Positions 45,376 through 55,389 of a stretch of 64,000 nucleotides of DNA are shown one piece after another; positions within the stretch are counted from its first letter, which is position 1, and every line of letters starts with the position of its first letter. The stretch covers positions 29,979,760 to 30,043,759 of the forward strand of contig CM026557.1 of the NCBI GenBank assembly GCA_015143295.1, given 5' to 3'. Below the pieces are notes generated by a model. It worked only from the letters and a program-made list of their open reading frames with translations. It was not told the origin of the DNA and searched no databases. The stretch comes from Tetracentron sinense (taxonomy: Eukaryota; Streptophyta; Magnoliopsida; Trochodendrales; Trochodendraceae). The translations under genes were made by a program, and so were the position numbers.

Positions 45376-46000
45376 GCACTCTGCCTGAGCAGGTTTTTCC
45401 TACTTTGGTATTTTAGCCATAAATTTTGATTCCCTTATCCAATTTTGACGATTCAACTTGTGTTGGATTTTTTATTCAAAGGGGAACAACTTTTATGTTT
45501 TATACAAAGTCTAATTTTGAGTTTTAAATGGTCTGAATGGGCCCACAAGTGGACTGGTCCTGGGATGAATCTCAGTAGACCAAAATTGACAGCAGGCCCG
45601 TTTGCGGAAATCTGACATTTTACCCAAATTTTACTCAAAATCTGAAAAAGTGGTAAACATGAATCTCGAAGAGGGTTTCAATACCTTTCCAAAAATTTAA
45701 GAATCACTCGATTCCGATCAGCAGTGAGAATTCTAGAGCTCATTAAAGTTGAGGGCATGTTTAGGCATCCCTTTCTTTGATACTTGGAGTATGTCCTACT
45801 CTCATTTTTCATTTGTTCCTAACCCCCAAAAACACTTTCCATACATATTTTGATTCATTCAATACCTCCGTTCATTATAAAAAATGAACCCACAATTTCA
45901 TTAAGGCTTTAGGCCTTGAAGGCACTATTCATAGCACTATTCACACACTATTCACAACACTATTCACATGAACAGTGAACCTAAATTCCGGGGCTCTACA

Positions 46001-46016
46001 TCCTTTCCCCTTTATA
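46001..46016 (-). other. Polypurine tract of element K
   Basis: TCCTTTCCCCTTTATA on the plus strand next to the LTR edge, purine-rich on the element strand. Just inside, TTTCGTCC GTGAAATT matches the conserved pre-tract sequence of C and L. Confidence 0.85.
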
Positions 46017-46208
46017 AGAATTTCGTCCGTGAAATTAAGACGACATAAAATCAAGCAGGGATACTTTTTCCACACTTTATTATCTATAACTAAGTCAAGC
46101 AACATATAACAACATCCATAGATTATAAGTAGTATGTTCTTACACACATAGCAACATATATCACATCTATCGATAATTTATAGTTTAACAACTTTGACTG
46201 GAGAGTAC

Positions 46209-47428
46209 CTTGCACAACATCCTCAGGTGCATATACATCTCTCCCAGATAAGGCGAAGGCTCTGCCCTAACTCGCCTGTTGAGGCAGCTGGGTGAGCTGT
46301 AGTGGTCTGTAAGTCTGAGAAGACTCCTGTTGTGTGGCTTGTCGAACTGGAGGCCTACTTCCCTAAGATTGGACTGGCTGCATCTGTCTCCTTGGGCAAT
46401 CTATGATCATGTACCCCGAAGCACCACAGTGGAAACAACCACCAGAGAGTCTACGGCAGTCTCCAACCTTGTGCCTCTTGCCACAAGACGTGCAAGCCTC
46501 TAATGAAAATGCTGAGGATGCGGCCGACACATTTCTAGTGGTTTGCGTCATAGCGAGGCGAGGTGTCTGTGGAAAAAAATGAGGACTCTGAGCTTGTGTA
46601 GATGAAGAAATCTGAAAGGGAGTAGTCCTCGCCCTCTTCTCAGGCGGTACTAAGCCACTGAATTGTCCTTCAGACATGCCTCTCCCTAGATTACTGTCTC
46701 TCCTCCTGAGAAACTCCTCTGAATTCCTCTCGACAATCCTTGCCTTACCCACAATATCCTTCCAGGTTTCTACCTGGAGAATGGAAACCCGATCTCGAAT
46801 GGAAGAGTTTAGCCCCGTCTTGAACTTTCTGACCCGCATACCCTCCGTAGCGACCATTTGCAGAGCAAATCGCGACAAGCCGACAAACTTAGCCTCATAT
46901 GCGGCTACACTCATCTACCCCTGCTCCAAAAGCATAAATTCTCTCTCCTTCTGTTCCTTGATAAACCTAGGGAAGTACTGCTCATAGAATGTATCCAAAA
47001 ACTCTCCCCATGTCCAAGGTACCCCTACCTTTGCACTATCCCTCTACCTCTGGGCAGCTCTCCACCAGTGCTTGGCTTCACCTTCCATCACGAACGAAGT
47101 CCACTCAACGTGCTGCTCATCAGTACTGTAGAGCACCGTGAAAGTCTTCTCCAGTTGCATGATCCATGCTTCTACAGTCGTGGGATCAAGATTCCCATAG
47201 AAGGTAGGGGGCCTTAATCTCCTGAACGCTTCAAGTCCTGCTGTGGGATGTACAAGAGGAGGTGTAGGCGCAATAGCTACAATAGGAGTATTAGCCCTGT
47301 CTGTAAGCATATCCAGTCACAGCTATAGCCCCAAGGATCTGAGTCAAGTCTGGCTGCTCATCTCCCACTGGAATCTCACCCCTATTCCCTCGGTTCTGAT
47401 ACCCTCTACCTCGGATGCCACGCCTCAT
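46209..47428 (-). pseudogene. Element K gag
   Basis: ATG 47428 starts MRRGIRGRGY. Contains FRRLRPPTFYG, AWIMQLEKTF, KHWWRAAQR followed by a stop, EYEAKF-like SVAAYEAKFVGLSRFA, CTSCGKRHKVGDC and zinc knuckle CFHCGASGYMIIDC, in which the His position is Tyr (GY for GH). One frameshift near 47300, a TAG near 46917 and a stop near 47045. It ends in phase at the donor-like CAAG|GT (46209/46208), as in C and L. Confidence 0.88.
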
Positions 47429-47950
47429 AATCAAATACTGACGACAAGAGCAAAGTACGACTTCAACGGAAATCAAACTCTTTGAACATAGCAATTCAAT
47501 GAGCACATCCTATATAACCGCATAGTATACATCAAGGTATACACATATAGTATAATCATACAACTTGGTTTCCTAGCAATTCTAAGTTCTCATGTTTGGT
47601 TAAGACATTAACCGACTTAAGAGTAAGACTAAATATTAGTCTATACTTGGAATACGACTCATAACTTCCACTCCGCTTAGAAGACAACCTAGCCCAAGGA
47701 AACCAAATTCCCTTAGATGGACACCCACTATGTTGCTATCTTAACCTACAATGAGAACAAACTCAAATTCGAAGGAGATATGTTTTCCTTGAAGAACAAC
47801 CTCGACCCTCGGGATTCAAATTCCTAAGTATTGATACTAATCTTGTCGTAGTATCAACATAAGATGTAGGATTCATCTGAGTTTTAAGTTCAACTCAAAG
47901 GACACCCTTAAGTCCCTCAGGTTCTAATACCTAGGCTCTGATACCAAGTC
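47429..47950 (-). other. Element K leader with primer binding site
   Basis: Primer site complement GCTCTGATACCA at 47935-47946, exact tRNA-Met match, four bases from the 5' LTR. The remaining 500 bp has no frame or repeat that I can identify. Confidence 0.88.
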
Positions 47951-48257
47951 TGTCACGCCCCAAAATACCCCCTAGGATTTAGGGATACTTTAGTTCGTGA
48001 TCGCCGTGTCAAACCATCCGGTATGATACATAAGGCATACTTAACATCCTGTCAGAGTGCACAAGTTACACATATAACTAAAACAAAGAGGAAGCAATTC
48101 AAAATAATGTACTCCTACTATTAGGTTCAACTTTGAACCATAGAATACCATAACTTTAAGTATGAAGTGGACAAGTCCCACCCTCAATACTCTCAATATA
48201 TAATCTAACGTGGACATTTCCCACTTTCAAAATACAAGACCTCCTCCTTCACTTCCC

Positions 48258-48382
48258 TCAACAATAGTCTAGATAGGCCCCCCTATCTAGAGCTCCATCA
48301 TCTTGGTAGTAATCCATAGCAGGCTCAGGCTCGTAGTACTCCTCCTCTATCCAAGGCTCAGCAGCAGGTGCGTCCACAAAAC
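48258..48382 (-). CDS. Acidic LTR short frame, K 5' LTR
   Basis: Same open frame as 43808-43932 (PWIEEEYYEPEPA core, LDRR later), with a few substitutions and no stop before TGA 48258-48260. The frame is open in both K LTRs while the gag of K has three lesions. Confidence 0.42.
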
Positions 48383-48672
48383 CTACCGAAGTCAATAATC
48401 AGCTGAGCATGGAATACTCAGTGGGTACAAAACACTAGCTAACAGTGTCATAAAGTAACAATATGATGCGAGCACATAGAGGGTTAACAATTCATATTTC
48501 ATGCTTTAAACCGAACTTGGAAACCATACTTTTACAAGCGTATAGCTTTTTAAACCTTATCTTTTGAGCTTTCGTAAAAACAAAACATATCTTATGAGGT
48601 CTTGCGTAAATCAATCGCTTATGAGTTCTTAAGAGTGCTTATGAGTACTTATGAGTTCCTATGAGTCATGTG

Positions 48673-48840
48673 AGCCACATATGATGCCTTGTGAGATATT
48701 GATGATGCCTTGCGAGATATGAATGATGCCTTGTGAGATATGGATGATGCCTTGCGAGATATGAATGATGTCTTGTGAGATATGGATGATGCCTTGCGAG
48801 ATATGAATAATGCCTTATGAGATATGCATGAGCTTTTGAG
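48673..48840 (-). repeat. 21-bp tandem array, K 5' LTR
   Basis: About seven units of the same 21-bp repeat as 44219-44440, without the interrupting CATGAGC insert until the end of the array. Confidence 0.88.
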
Positions 48841-50376
48841 ATACTTGTGAGCATCTATGATCCCGTAAAATCATTTGTCAGTTTTTCTGAGGTTTTTTTA
48901 AACATTTCTTATGAATTTTGAAAACATCCAACTTGTGAGAAATCCGATTCATGCGAGACTAGTGTACATGCGAGACTTGTGAACATCTTAATAGACTCTG
49001 AAAACCTTTTGACATAATAGCGTAATCCTTTGAAAACTTGGAATATAACATGTGAGAACTTTGAGTATCATGTTAGACTTAGAATCTCTTAAACATAGCA
49101 TATAGCTCTTGTGAGTATCAAGGAAATTATAAAATACCTTAATAGCATTGAGGCATATGTATAAAGTATCATACATCATAAAAATCTAAACTTTCTTAAA
49201 CATAGAGGATTTCTTTTATACGAAACATCATAAAGTGAATAACAAAGTGAATTCATAACAAAGCTAGATAGTAGATTATATCTACCTTAAAAGGAAGTTT
49301 TTACACTTCTGTGGATCAGAATCAAGCTTGAGGAAAGCTTGGTTGAAGCTTGGGAAAATCTGGGTATGAAAACCCCCTTATTCAAGAACACGAACAAAAT
49401 TTCCTTGGAGGAATTCCAAGCTTTGAAATCACCTTAGTGATGATTTGTGAGCTTGAAAATACTAAAGGAAGGAAGCTTGACAAGGTTGGAACCTCACTTG
49501 AGCTTGGGGAAGAACAGTTGGAAAGGAACAAAGTTTCTCTTCCTCTTCTTCTTCAATCTCTCTCTCTTAAATATCATCCAAGGGTTTGGTAACCCTTATA
49601 CATGAAATTCAGACCCTATTTATAGCCTAAAAGTTGCCAAATATCTCAAAATATCTTAGAAAAAGATCCCCCAAGGTCGGTGATGAGTTACAGCTCATTA
49701 TTGGGCATTTTTGCCCATTTTCGAGTTGAATTCGTCGACGAAATTCGGCCCCCAGCACACTTCGTCGCCGAAATGGCACTCTGCCTAGGCAGGTTTTTCT
49801 GGCTTTGGTATTTTGACCATACCTTTTGACTCGCTTATCCGATTTTGACGATTCAACTTGCGTTGGTTTTTTTATTCAAAGGAGAACAACTTTTATGTTT
49901 TACAAAAAGTCTAATTTTGAGTTTTAAATAGTCTGAATGGGCCCACAAGTGGACTGGTCCTGGGATGTATCTTAGCAGACCAAAATTGACAGCAGACCCG
50001 TTTGCGGAAATTTGACATTTGACCCAATGTTTACTCAAAATCTGAAAAAGTGGTAAACATGAACCTTGAAGAGGGTTTCAATACCTTTCCAAAAATTTAA
50101 GAATCACTTGATTCCAATCTGCGGTGAGAATTCTAAAGCTCATTAAAGTTGAGGGTATGTTTAGGCATCCCTTTCTTTGACACTTGGAGTATGTCTTACT
50201 CTCATTTTTCATTTGTACCTAACCCCCAAAAACACTTTTCATACATAGTTTGATTCATTCAATACCTCCTTTCATTATAAAACATGAACCCACAATTTCA
50301 TTAAGGCTTTAGGCCTTGAAGGACTATTCACAACACTATTCACATGAACAGTGAACCTAAATTCCGGGGCTCTACA

Positions 50377-50995
50377 GAAGAGATACTTCAAGCTCTTATG
50401 ATCGGTGAAGATTTCAAACTGCTCTCCTTAAAGATAGTGTCACCATATCTTGAGATCAAACACCACAACTACAAGCTCTAAGTCGTGAGTAGGATAGTTC
50501 TTCTCATGATCTTTCAGCTGTTTGGAAGCATATGCAATCACCTTCTCGTGTTGCATGAGAACACATCCTAGCCCAATATGTGAAGCATCATTGTACACAA
50601 CATAACCTCCACTACCAAATAGAACTGTAAAAAATGGTGCCGTAGTGAGGCGTTTCTTCAACTCTAGGAAACTTTGCTCACAATTGTCATCACATGTGAA
50701 CTTAGCATTCTTCCTAGTAAGGTGGGTGAGTGGTGCGCCAAGCTGGAAAATCCTTCCACATATCTTCTATAATAGGTAGCAAGGTCCAAAAAGCTCCTGA
50801 TCTCTGTAACACTCTTGGGTCTTCCTCAATCTACCACTGCTTCTATCTTGATATAATCCACTAAGATCCTTTGAGCTGACACTATATGGACTAGAAAGGA
50901 TAAGTTTTCTAGCCAAAACTCACACTTTCTAAGTTTAGCATACAACCTATGATCTCTTAGCTTACTCAAAGTAGTCCGGAGGTGCCTATCATGAT
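50377..50995 (-). pseudogene. Element A RT thumb and RNase H fragment
   Basis: Sense order from L: RHLRTTLSKL, YAKLRKCEFWLE, a connection segment like [11 protein letters not shown], then RNase H with [45 protein letters not shown]. It continues at 43500 beyond K and backward at 63613 beyond L. Several frameshifts; the RNase H Asp of NDAS remains. Confidence 0.87.
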
Positions 50996-51229
50996 TGTAG
51001 AGCCCCGGACCATTTCACATTTAATGCATGACACTTTCGTTGCCATTTTACCTTTAAAGAGGTATAATTAATAAATAAGGAAGAAATTGAAAATTCCGAA
51101 ATGTCAGAAATGTTCCTTTTCGAAGTACGAACCCAACGCAAGTTGAATCGTCAAAATCAGACGAACGAGTCAAAAGATATGGCCAAAATAGTCTGGACCT
51201 GCAGGCAATCGATCGCTCGGTTATGCACT

Positions 51230-51528
51230 TGAGGATGAGCTCTGGAGAGGCACTAAGGACGTAGCTCGGAAGGCACTAAGGACGTAGCTCGGAAGGCACT
51301 AAGGACGTAGCTCTGATAACGTGCTCTGACAACGTGCTCTGATAAGGCACAGACAACGCATAGACAACGTACTCTGATAACGTAGCTCTAGCTCTGATAA
51401 CTTATACGTTGTACATCCGTTGTGCAACAGACAACGGGTACGTCGTGCAGCAGACAACGTGTACGTTTTACAGCAAACAACGTGTACGTTGTACAGCTCA
51501 TGACGGGCACGTTGTACATAAGACAACG
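51230..51528 (+). repeat. ACAACG/CGTTGT mosaic, L 5' LTR
   Basis: Follows a residual ATCGATCGCTCGGT at 51210. GGACGTAGCTCGGAAGGCAC units, then interleaved ACAACG and CGTTGT words capable of local pairing. Nearly the same as the mosaic in G. Confidence 0.75.
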
Positions 51529-51780
51529 GACAACGTGTTCGGCACTATTCACAGCACAACGTGTTCGGCACTATTCACAGCACAACGTGTTCGGCACTAT
51601 TCACAGCACAACGTGTTTGGCACTATTCACAGCACAACGTGTTCCGCACTATTCACAGCACAACGTGTTCGGCACTATTCACAGCACAACGTGTTCGGCA
51701 CTATTCACAGCACAACGTGTTCGGCACTATTCACAGCACAACGTGTTTGGCACTATTCACAGCTCAACGTGTTCAGCATT
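51529..51780 (+). repeat. 26-bp tandem array, L 5' LTR (9 copies plus partial)
   Basis: Nine full 26-bp units with core ACAACGTGTTCGGCACTATT and a truncated tenth. Variants (TTTGG, TTCCG) mark individual units and can be matched to the 3' LTR, where one unit is missing. Confidence 0.93.
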
Positions 51781-52096
51781 CGTGTTTTTACAGAAATTTC
51801 AGTAAGGGTATTATGGTCTTTTGGTCAGTTCACTCTTACCTTAAGAGTTTAACCCGAGCCTTTAGGGCTCATTCTCAACACTTAGAGGATTTGGGGGATT
51901 AGAAGAGAGGAGAAAGGGTTTCCTAAGCTAGGGTTTTGCTTTTGGAGAAGAATCAAAGGGGTTTTGAGACCCTAGATCACTTCAAGTCCGGTTTTTCTCC
52001 AAGATCACGGCTCAAGCACTCGTGGAGAGCGTTCCCCAAGCTAGGGCAGCACCTCACGGTCGTTTTTGGAAGGGGTTTCTTCCTCATTTCTTCAAG

Positions 52097-53225
52097 GTCG
52101 GTACTTCTTACTACCCTCCTAGTTATAGTTCCTCTTTTCCCTTTATTTCTTTTGATTTTCTTTCATTTACACATGTGCTATGAGATGGATGGTTGTGAAT
52201 GGTGAATGGAGATGGAATGGGCGATTGGATGCCAAGGGTTGTGTGGTGATGATTAAAATGGGGAGGGCATTGTATCCATAATAAACACACCTTTATGATG
52301 TGAGTAAACTCACCTAGAAAAGCATGATTTAGGTTTAAATGAATAATGAATAATGAACACACCATGTTTGATGAAATGCCAAGGTGAATAAAATGAGTTG
52401 TAAATTAGGAAATGCATGCCTAATAAATTATGAATATTGCTAGGGCCTATGATAGGGTGTTTTCTTGCTTTCCCTAAATGATATGAATATTACATTGCTC
52501 AATCATTGATGTTATATGTGTTGTGAAATTACCCAAATGTCATATTTAAATTTAAATGCAAGTATGTACACGGTTCCCACGAGCACGGCATGCATGACAT
52601 GATTTATCGAGGCTTTCAAAAACATGGTTAGAGGTGGGACATATCCTACGATAGGTTTTACCTCGCTTTTCACAAGAAAACAAGAACCAACATTCCACGA
52701 GGGGTCTCCCCTCACTCACAAGTGCATATCATGAAGAAGGGCCTCCCTTCCCTCGCAAGTACATACATATCATGAAGAAGGGTCTCCCTTCCCTCGCAAG
52801 TGCATTGCATAAAGAAGGGTCTCCCTTCCCTCTCAAGGCATCTCTCAAGCGCATCTCACAAGGATATCTCACAAGTGTATCTCACAAGTTACATGATCAC
52901 AAGCAAGCACGCATGACATGCATGACATGACACGTACGACACGCTCGACAAGATCAAGTAAGACAAACACGACAAGGTTTCAAGTACGAAAAGATATTTC
53001 AAGCCAAGTCAAGTGCACGATGTTTTCAAGAGGTTTTATCGGCTTTCTACGAAATACAAGCATGATTATAAATTGCTTTACTTCCTTGTATGATATGAAT
53101 TGTTTCCGTCTAACATATATGAATTGCTCCTGATTTATGTATTGCCATTTTTATGCTATGACTATTGGTTAGTATTTGGTACCCGCTGAGTATTCCATGC
53201 TCAGCCGTACTTCTTATGTCGGCAG
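52097..53225 (+). other. Candidate LTR leader intron, L 5' LTR
   Basis: 1129 bp between TTCAAG|GTCGGTAC and TCGGCAG|GTTCTG. The same length is found in the 3' LTR (62075-63203). It contains the CTCACAAG-rich hairpin array and ends just past the stem-loop. Equivalent AAG|GT and AG|GT sites are in C, D, F, G, I, J and K; E has AG|AT. Splicing is inferred from position and conservation only. Confidence 0.45.
52690..52840 (+). repeat. Hairpin repeats GAAGGGTCTCCCTTC, L 5' LTR
   Basis: Four units: GGGGTCTCCCCTC, GAAGGGCCTCCCTTC, and two of GAAGGGTCTCCCTTC, with CTCACAAG or CTCGCAAG plus CATATCATG spacers. The same array lies at 62668-62818. Confidence 0.75.
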
Positions 53226-53335
53226 GTTCTGAGGGAGCTGCTGCTCCATTTGATGTTTATGCTCCTGGTCCATGGGTGGAAGAGGAGTACGTCGAGGAGC
53301 CTTTGGAGGAACCTCCCGTAGAGGGTTATCATTAG
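53185..53335 (+). CDS. Stem-loop and acidic LTR ORF, L 5' LTR (39 codons)
   Basis: Stem GCTGAG/CTCAGC (53185-53205), ATG 53216, MSAGSEGAAAPFD, then PWVEEEYVEEPLEEPP, TAG 53333-53335. Ten residues are Glu in the last twenty. Function unknown. It lies in the U5 half, so it would be in the 5' leader of the genomic RNA, upstream of gag. Confidence 0.47.
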
Positions 53336-53634
53336 GTAGTGTTAGATTCTGAGTGGATTGGCTGTGGGTGAGCATGAGTGATTATATCCATGTATTTTGG
53401 CGGGCATGTCCGCACTTTCTTTGTTTTGATTTCTTTGTATTAAACTTGGACCATGTGTATATACTTAGAGGTTGTTAGACTTCCGCTGTGTTTTATAGTT
53501 ATGTTTCCGCTGTCATCCTCTATTGTATATGCTCTGTAGGTTTTTGCAGGTTGGTTTGTCAAGCAAGTCATGTAAGCCATGATTAGTCGTCCAAAGTTCA
53601 CTCTAACTCCTAGGGTGGGTTTTGGGTCGCGACA

Positions 53635-53994
53635 GAAGTGGTATCAGAGCTTAGGCTTTAGGTCTCTAGGGTCACTTAGAATCTTATACCACGGCTTGAC
53701 AAGAGCATATGTTAGGAAACAAGTTAGGGAGGAAGTGAGTCGGGAACGAGTCTGGTTCCAAGTTTAAGACTAACCTTTAGTCTTAGTCTAAAATGGTTGC
53801 TTTAACCAAGTACGGTCCTAGGTACGCCAGAACACTAAAGTATAAGTATAATGTGATGAATACTCTGATGACTTGATGTGATGTGTATTAGTATTATACA
53901 ACTAATACAAATTGAATTATTGTGAAATGGCATTGAAATAAACTGTGGTTTCAAGTTAGACTCATGTGGTGTTATTATTCTTAGGACTTTAGTC
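53635..53994 (+). other. Element L leader with primer binding site
   Basis: TGGTATCAGAGC at 53639-53650 (tRNA-Met), four bases after the LTR. The rest of the leader to the gag ATG has no recognisable feature. Confidence 0.92.
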
Positions 53995-55241
53995 ATGAGA
54001 CGGAACACACGGGGTCGTGGACCATATACCAGAGCTTCCTCTTCTTCACGGGATGAGGATGAGTAGCCGGACCTCTCTCAGGTCTTAGGCTCTATTGCTG
54101 AGACACTTGCCATACTGGCGGCTCGGCAGGCTATACCATCATCGGCGGCACCTACTCGACCGCCCGCAGCTCCAGTACATCGTACCGCTGGAGTTGAGGC
54201 ATTCAGGAGATTGAGGCCTCCACCCTTCCATGGGAGTGTGGACCCTCTTGCTGCGGAGGCATGGATCCTCCAGATGGAGAAGATCTTTGCGGTCCTCTCA
54301 CCTACAGAGGAGGATAGAGTAGCATGGGCAGTTTTCATGCTAGAAGGTGAAGCCCACCATTGGTGGTTGTCCGCATTGAGGACGCGAGATTTGACCATGC
54401 AGGGTCAACCTTGGACTTGGGAGGAGTTCAAAGATACTTTTTACAAGAAGTATTTTCCGATTGGAGCACGGGAAAAGAAAGAGAGAGAATTCATCAACCT
54501 TGAGCAAGGGTTCGATGTCTGTGGCCGCTTATGAGGCCAAGTTCTCGGAGCTATCACGCTTCGCGACACATATGATTGCCACCGAGGCAATGAAGGCGAG
54601 GAGGTTTGAGCAAGGACTCAAGGATGTCATCATGGAGAAAGTATCGGTCTTTAGGCACGCCACTTACGCTGAAGTGGTGGATAAAGCCTTGTTGGTTGAG
54701 ACCAACTCTGAGGCGGTGTCCAAGAAGAGGGAATTGAGGAAAGGCCAATCCAGTAGTTCAGCACCTCTAGAGAGGCGGGCTCATACCGGCCCTTATCAGT
54801 ATGCGTGGCTATTACCACCGATGAGGCCATCTTATGCGCCTCCAGCTCCACGACAGTATGTGCCTCGGGCACCGTGACCTCAGGCTCTTCCGGCCCCACG
54901 GCCTGTTGCACCTTAGACGATGAGGTATGCTCCACCTCCGGCCCCTCCAACTTATACACACGAGATCTGCACTTCATGCGACCGAAGGCACCCGGCAGGA
55001 GATTGCCGAAGAGCATCGGGTGGATGTTTTCATTGTGGTCGCCAGGGCCATATGATCAGGGATTGCCCCAGTCGGCATTTACCAGGCCAGTCTCAGGGGA
55101 TTAGGCCACCAGCACACCCAGCAGGATCATATCAGGCGTCATCTCAGACTACCCGGTCTACACCTTAGTCTCAGGCGAACCAGGGGTGAGTTTTTGCCTT
55201 AACAGAGGGTGATGCACTTGCATCTGACGATGTAGTGCAAG
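53995..55241 (+). pseudogene. Element L gag
   Basis: ATG 53995 (MRRNTRGRG). Gag domain: FRRLRPPPFHG, AWILQMEKIF, HHWWLSA, FKDTFYKKYFP, VAAYEAKFSELSRFA. Then CTSCDRRHPAGDC and an intact zinc knuckle CFHCGRQGHMIRDC. Lesions: TAG 54064-54066, one inserted base near 54509, TGA 54875-54877, TAG 54914-54916, TAG 55166-55168, TGA 55187-55189. Each stop fits CAG to TAG or CGA to TGA. It ends in phase at the intron donor CAAG|GT. Confidence 0.93.
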
Positions 55242-55389
55242 GTACGCAGTTGTAGCTTATTTAATTATCCGTAAATTAAACTGTTAAGTATTAATTGATT
55301 GTGTACGTACTTGGCATGTTATATATGTATATATACCTACATGTATACACTGTTGATGCATGGATTAACTCCGCTAGTTAAAATTTCAG
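55242..55389 (+). other. Candidate gag-pol intron, element L
   Basis: 148 bp, GTACGCAG to AAATTTCAG, with GGATTAACTCC 29 bp before the acceptor as a possible branch site. In-frame stops are present if retained. Excision joins codon G (from 55241) with GA at 55390-55391, giving DVVQ-GTLLVNE, parallel to element C. A phase-1 intron is the simplest reading; RNA evidence is lacking. Confidence 0.62.

Larger units (their letters stand above)
43501..46000 (-). repeat. 3' LTR of element K
   Basis: 2500 bp. Sense features: palindromes TTCGTCGACGAA and TTCGTCGCCGAA (near 45330-45375), TATAAATA 45217-45224, donor-like TAAG|GTAGATA at 44888, a 21-bp array, stem-loop 43952-43972 with one mismatched base, acceptor-like GTAG|GT at 43933, acidic frame 43808-43932. 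Confidence 0.93.
43501..50376 (-). mobile_element. Element K: Ty3 element with gag but no pol
   Basis: 6876 bp, TSD GAAGA at 43496-43500 and 50377-50381. LTRs 43501-46000 and 47951-50376; internal only 1950 bp. It has a primer site, gag and a polypurine tract, but protease, RT, RNase H, integrase and chromodomain are absent. Missing sequence begins inside the candidate gag-pol intron: the donor is present (46208) and no acceptor or pol follows. The layout fits the gag-only non-autonomous class (TR-GAG) or a deleted copy. Confidence 0.93.
47951..50376 (-). repeat. 5' LTR of element K
   Basis: 2426 bp, 74 bp shorter than the 3' LTR, largely because the 21-bp array (48673-48840) has fewer units. 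TATAAATA 49617-49624, donor-like 49285, acceptor-like 48383, acidic frame 48258-48382, TTCGTCGACGAA near 49732. Confidence 0.93.
50996..53634 (+). repeat. 5' LTR of element L
   Basis: 2639 bp, TGTAGAGCCCC to GGGTCGCGACA. Array 51529-51762, donor-like TTCAAG|GTCGG at 52097, hairpin repeats 52690-52840, stem-loop 53185-53205, acceptor-like GCAG|GT at 53225, acidic ORF 53216-53335, then GCGGGCATGTCCGC and paired TTCCGCTGT words near 53480-53515. Confidence 0.97.
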
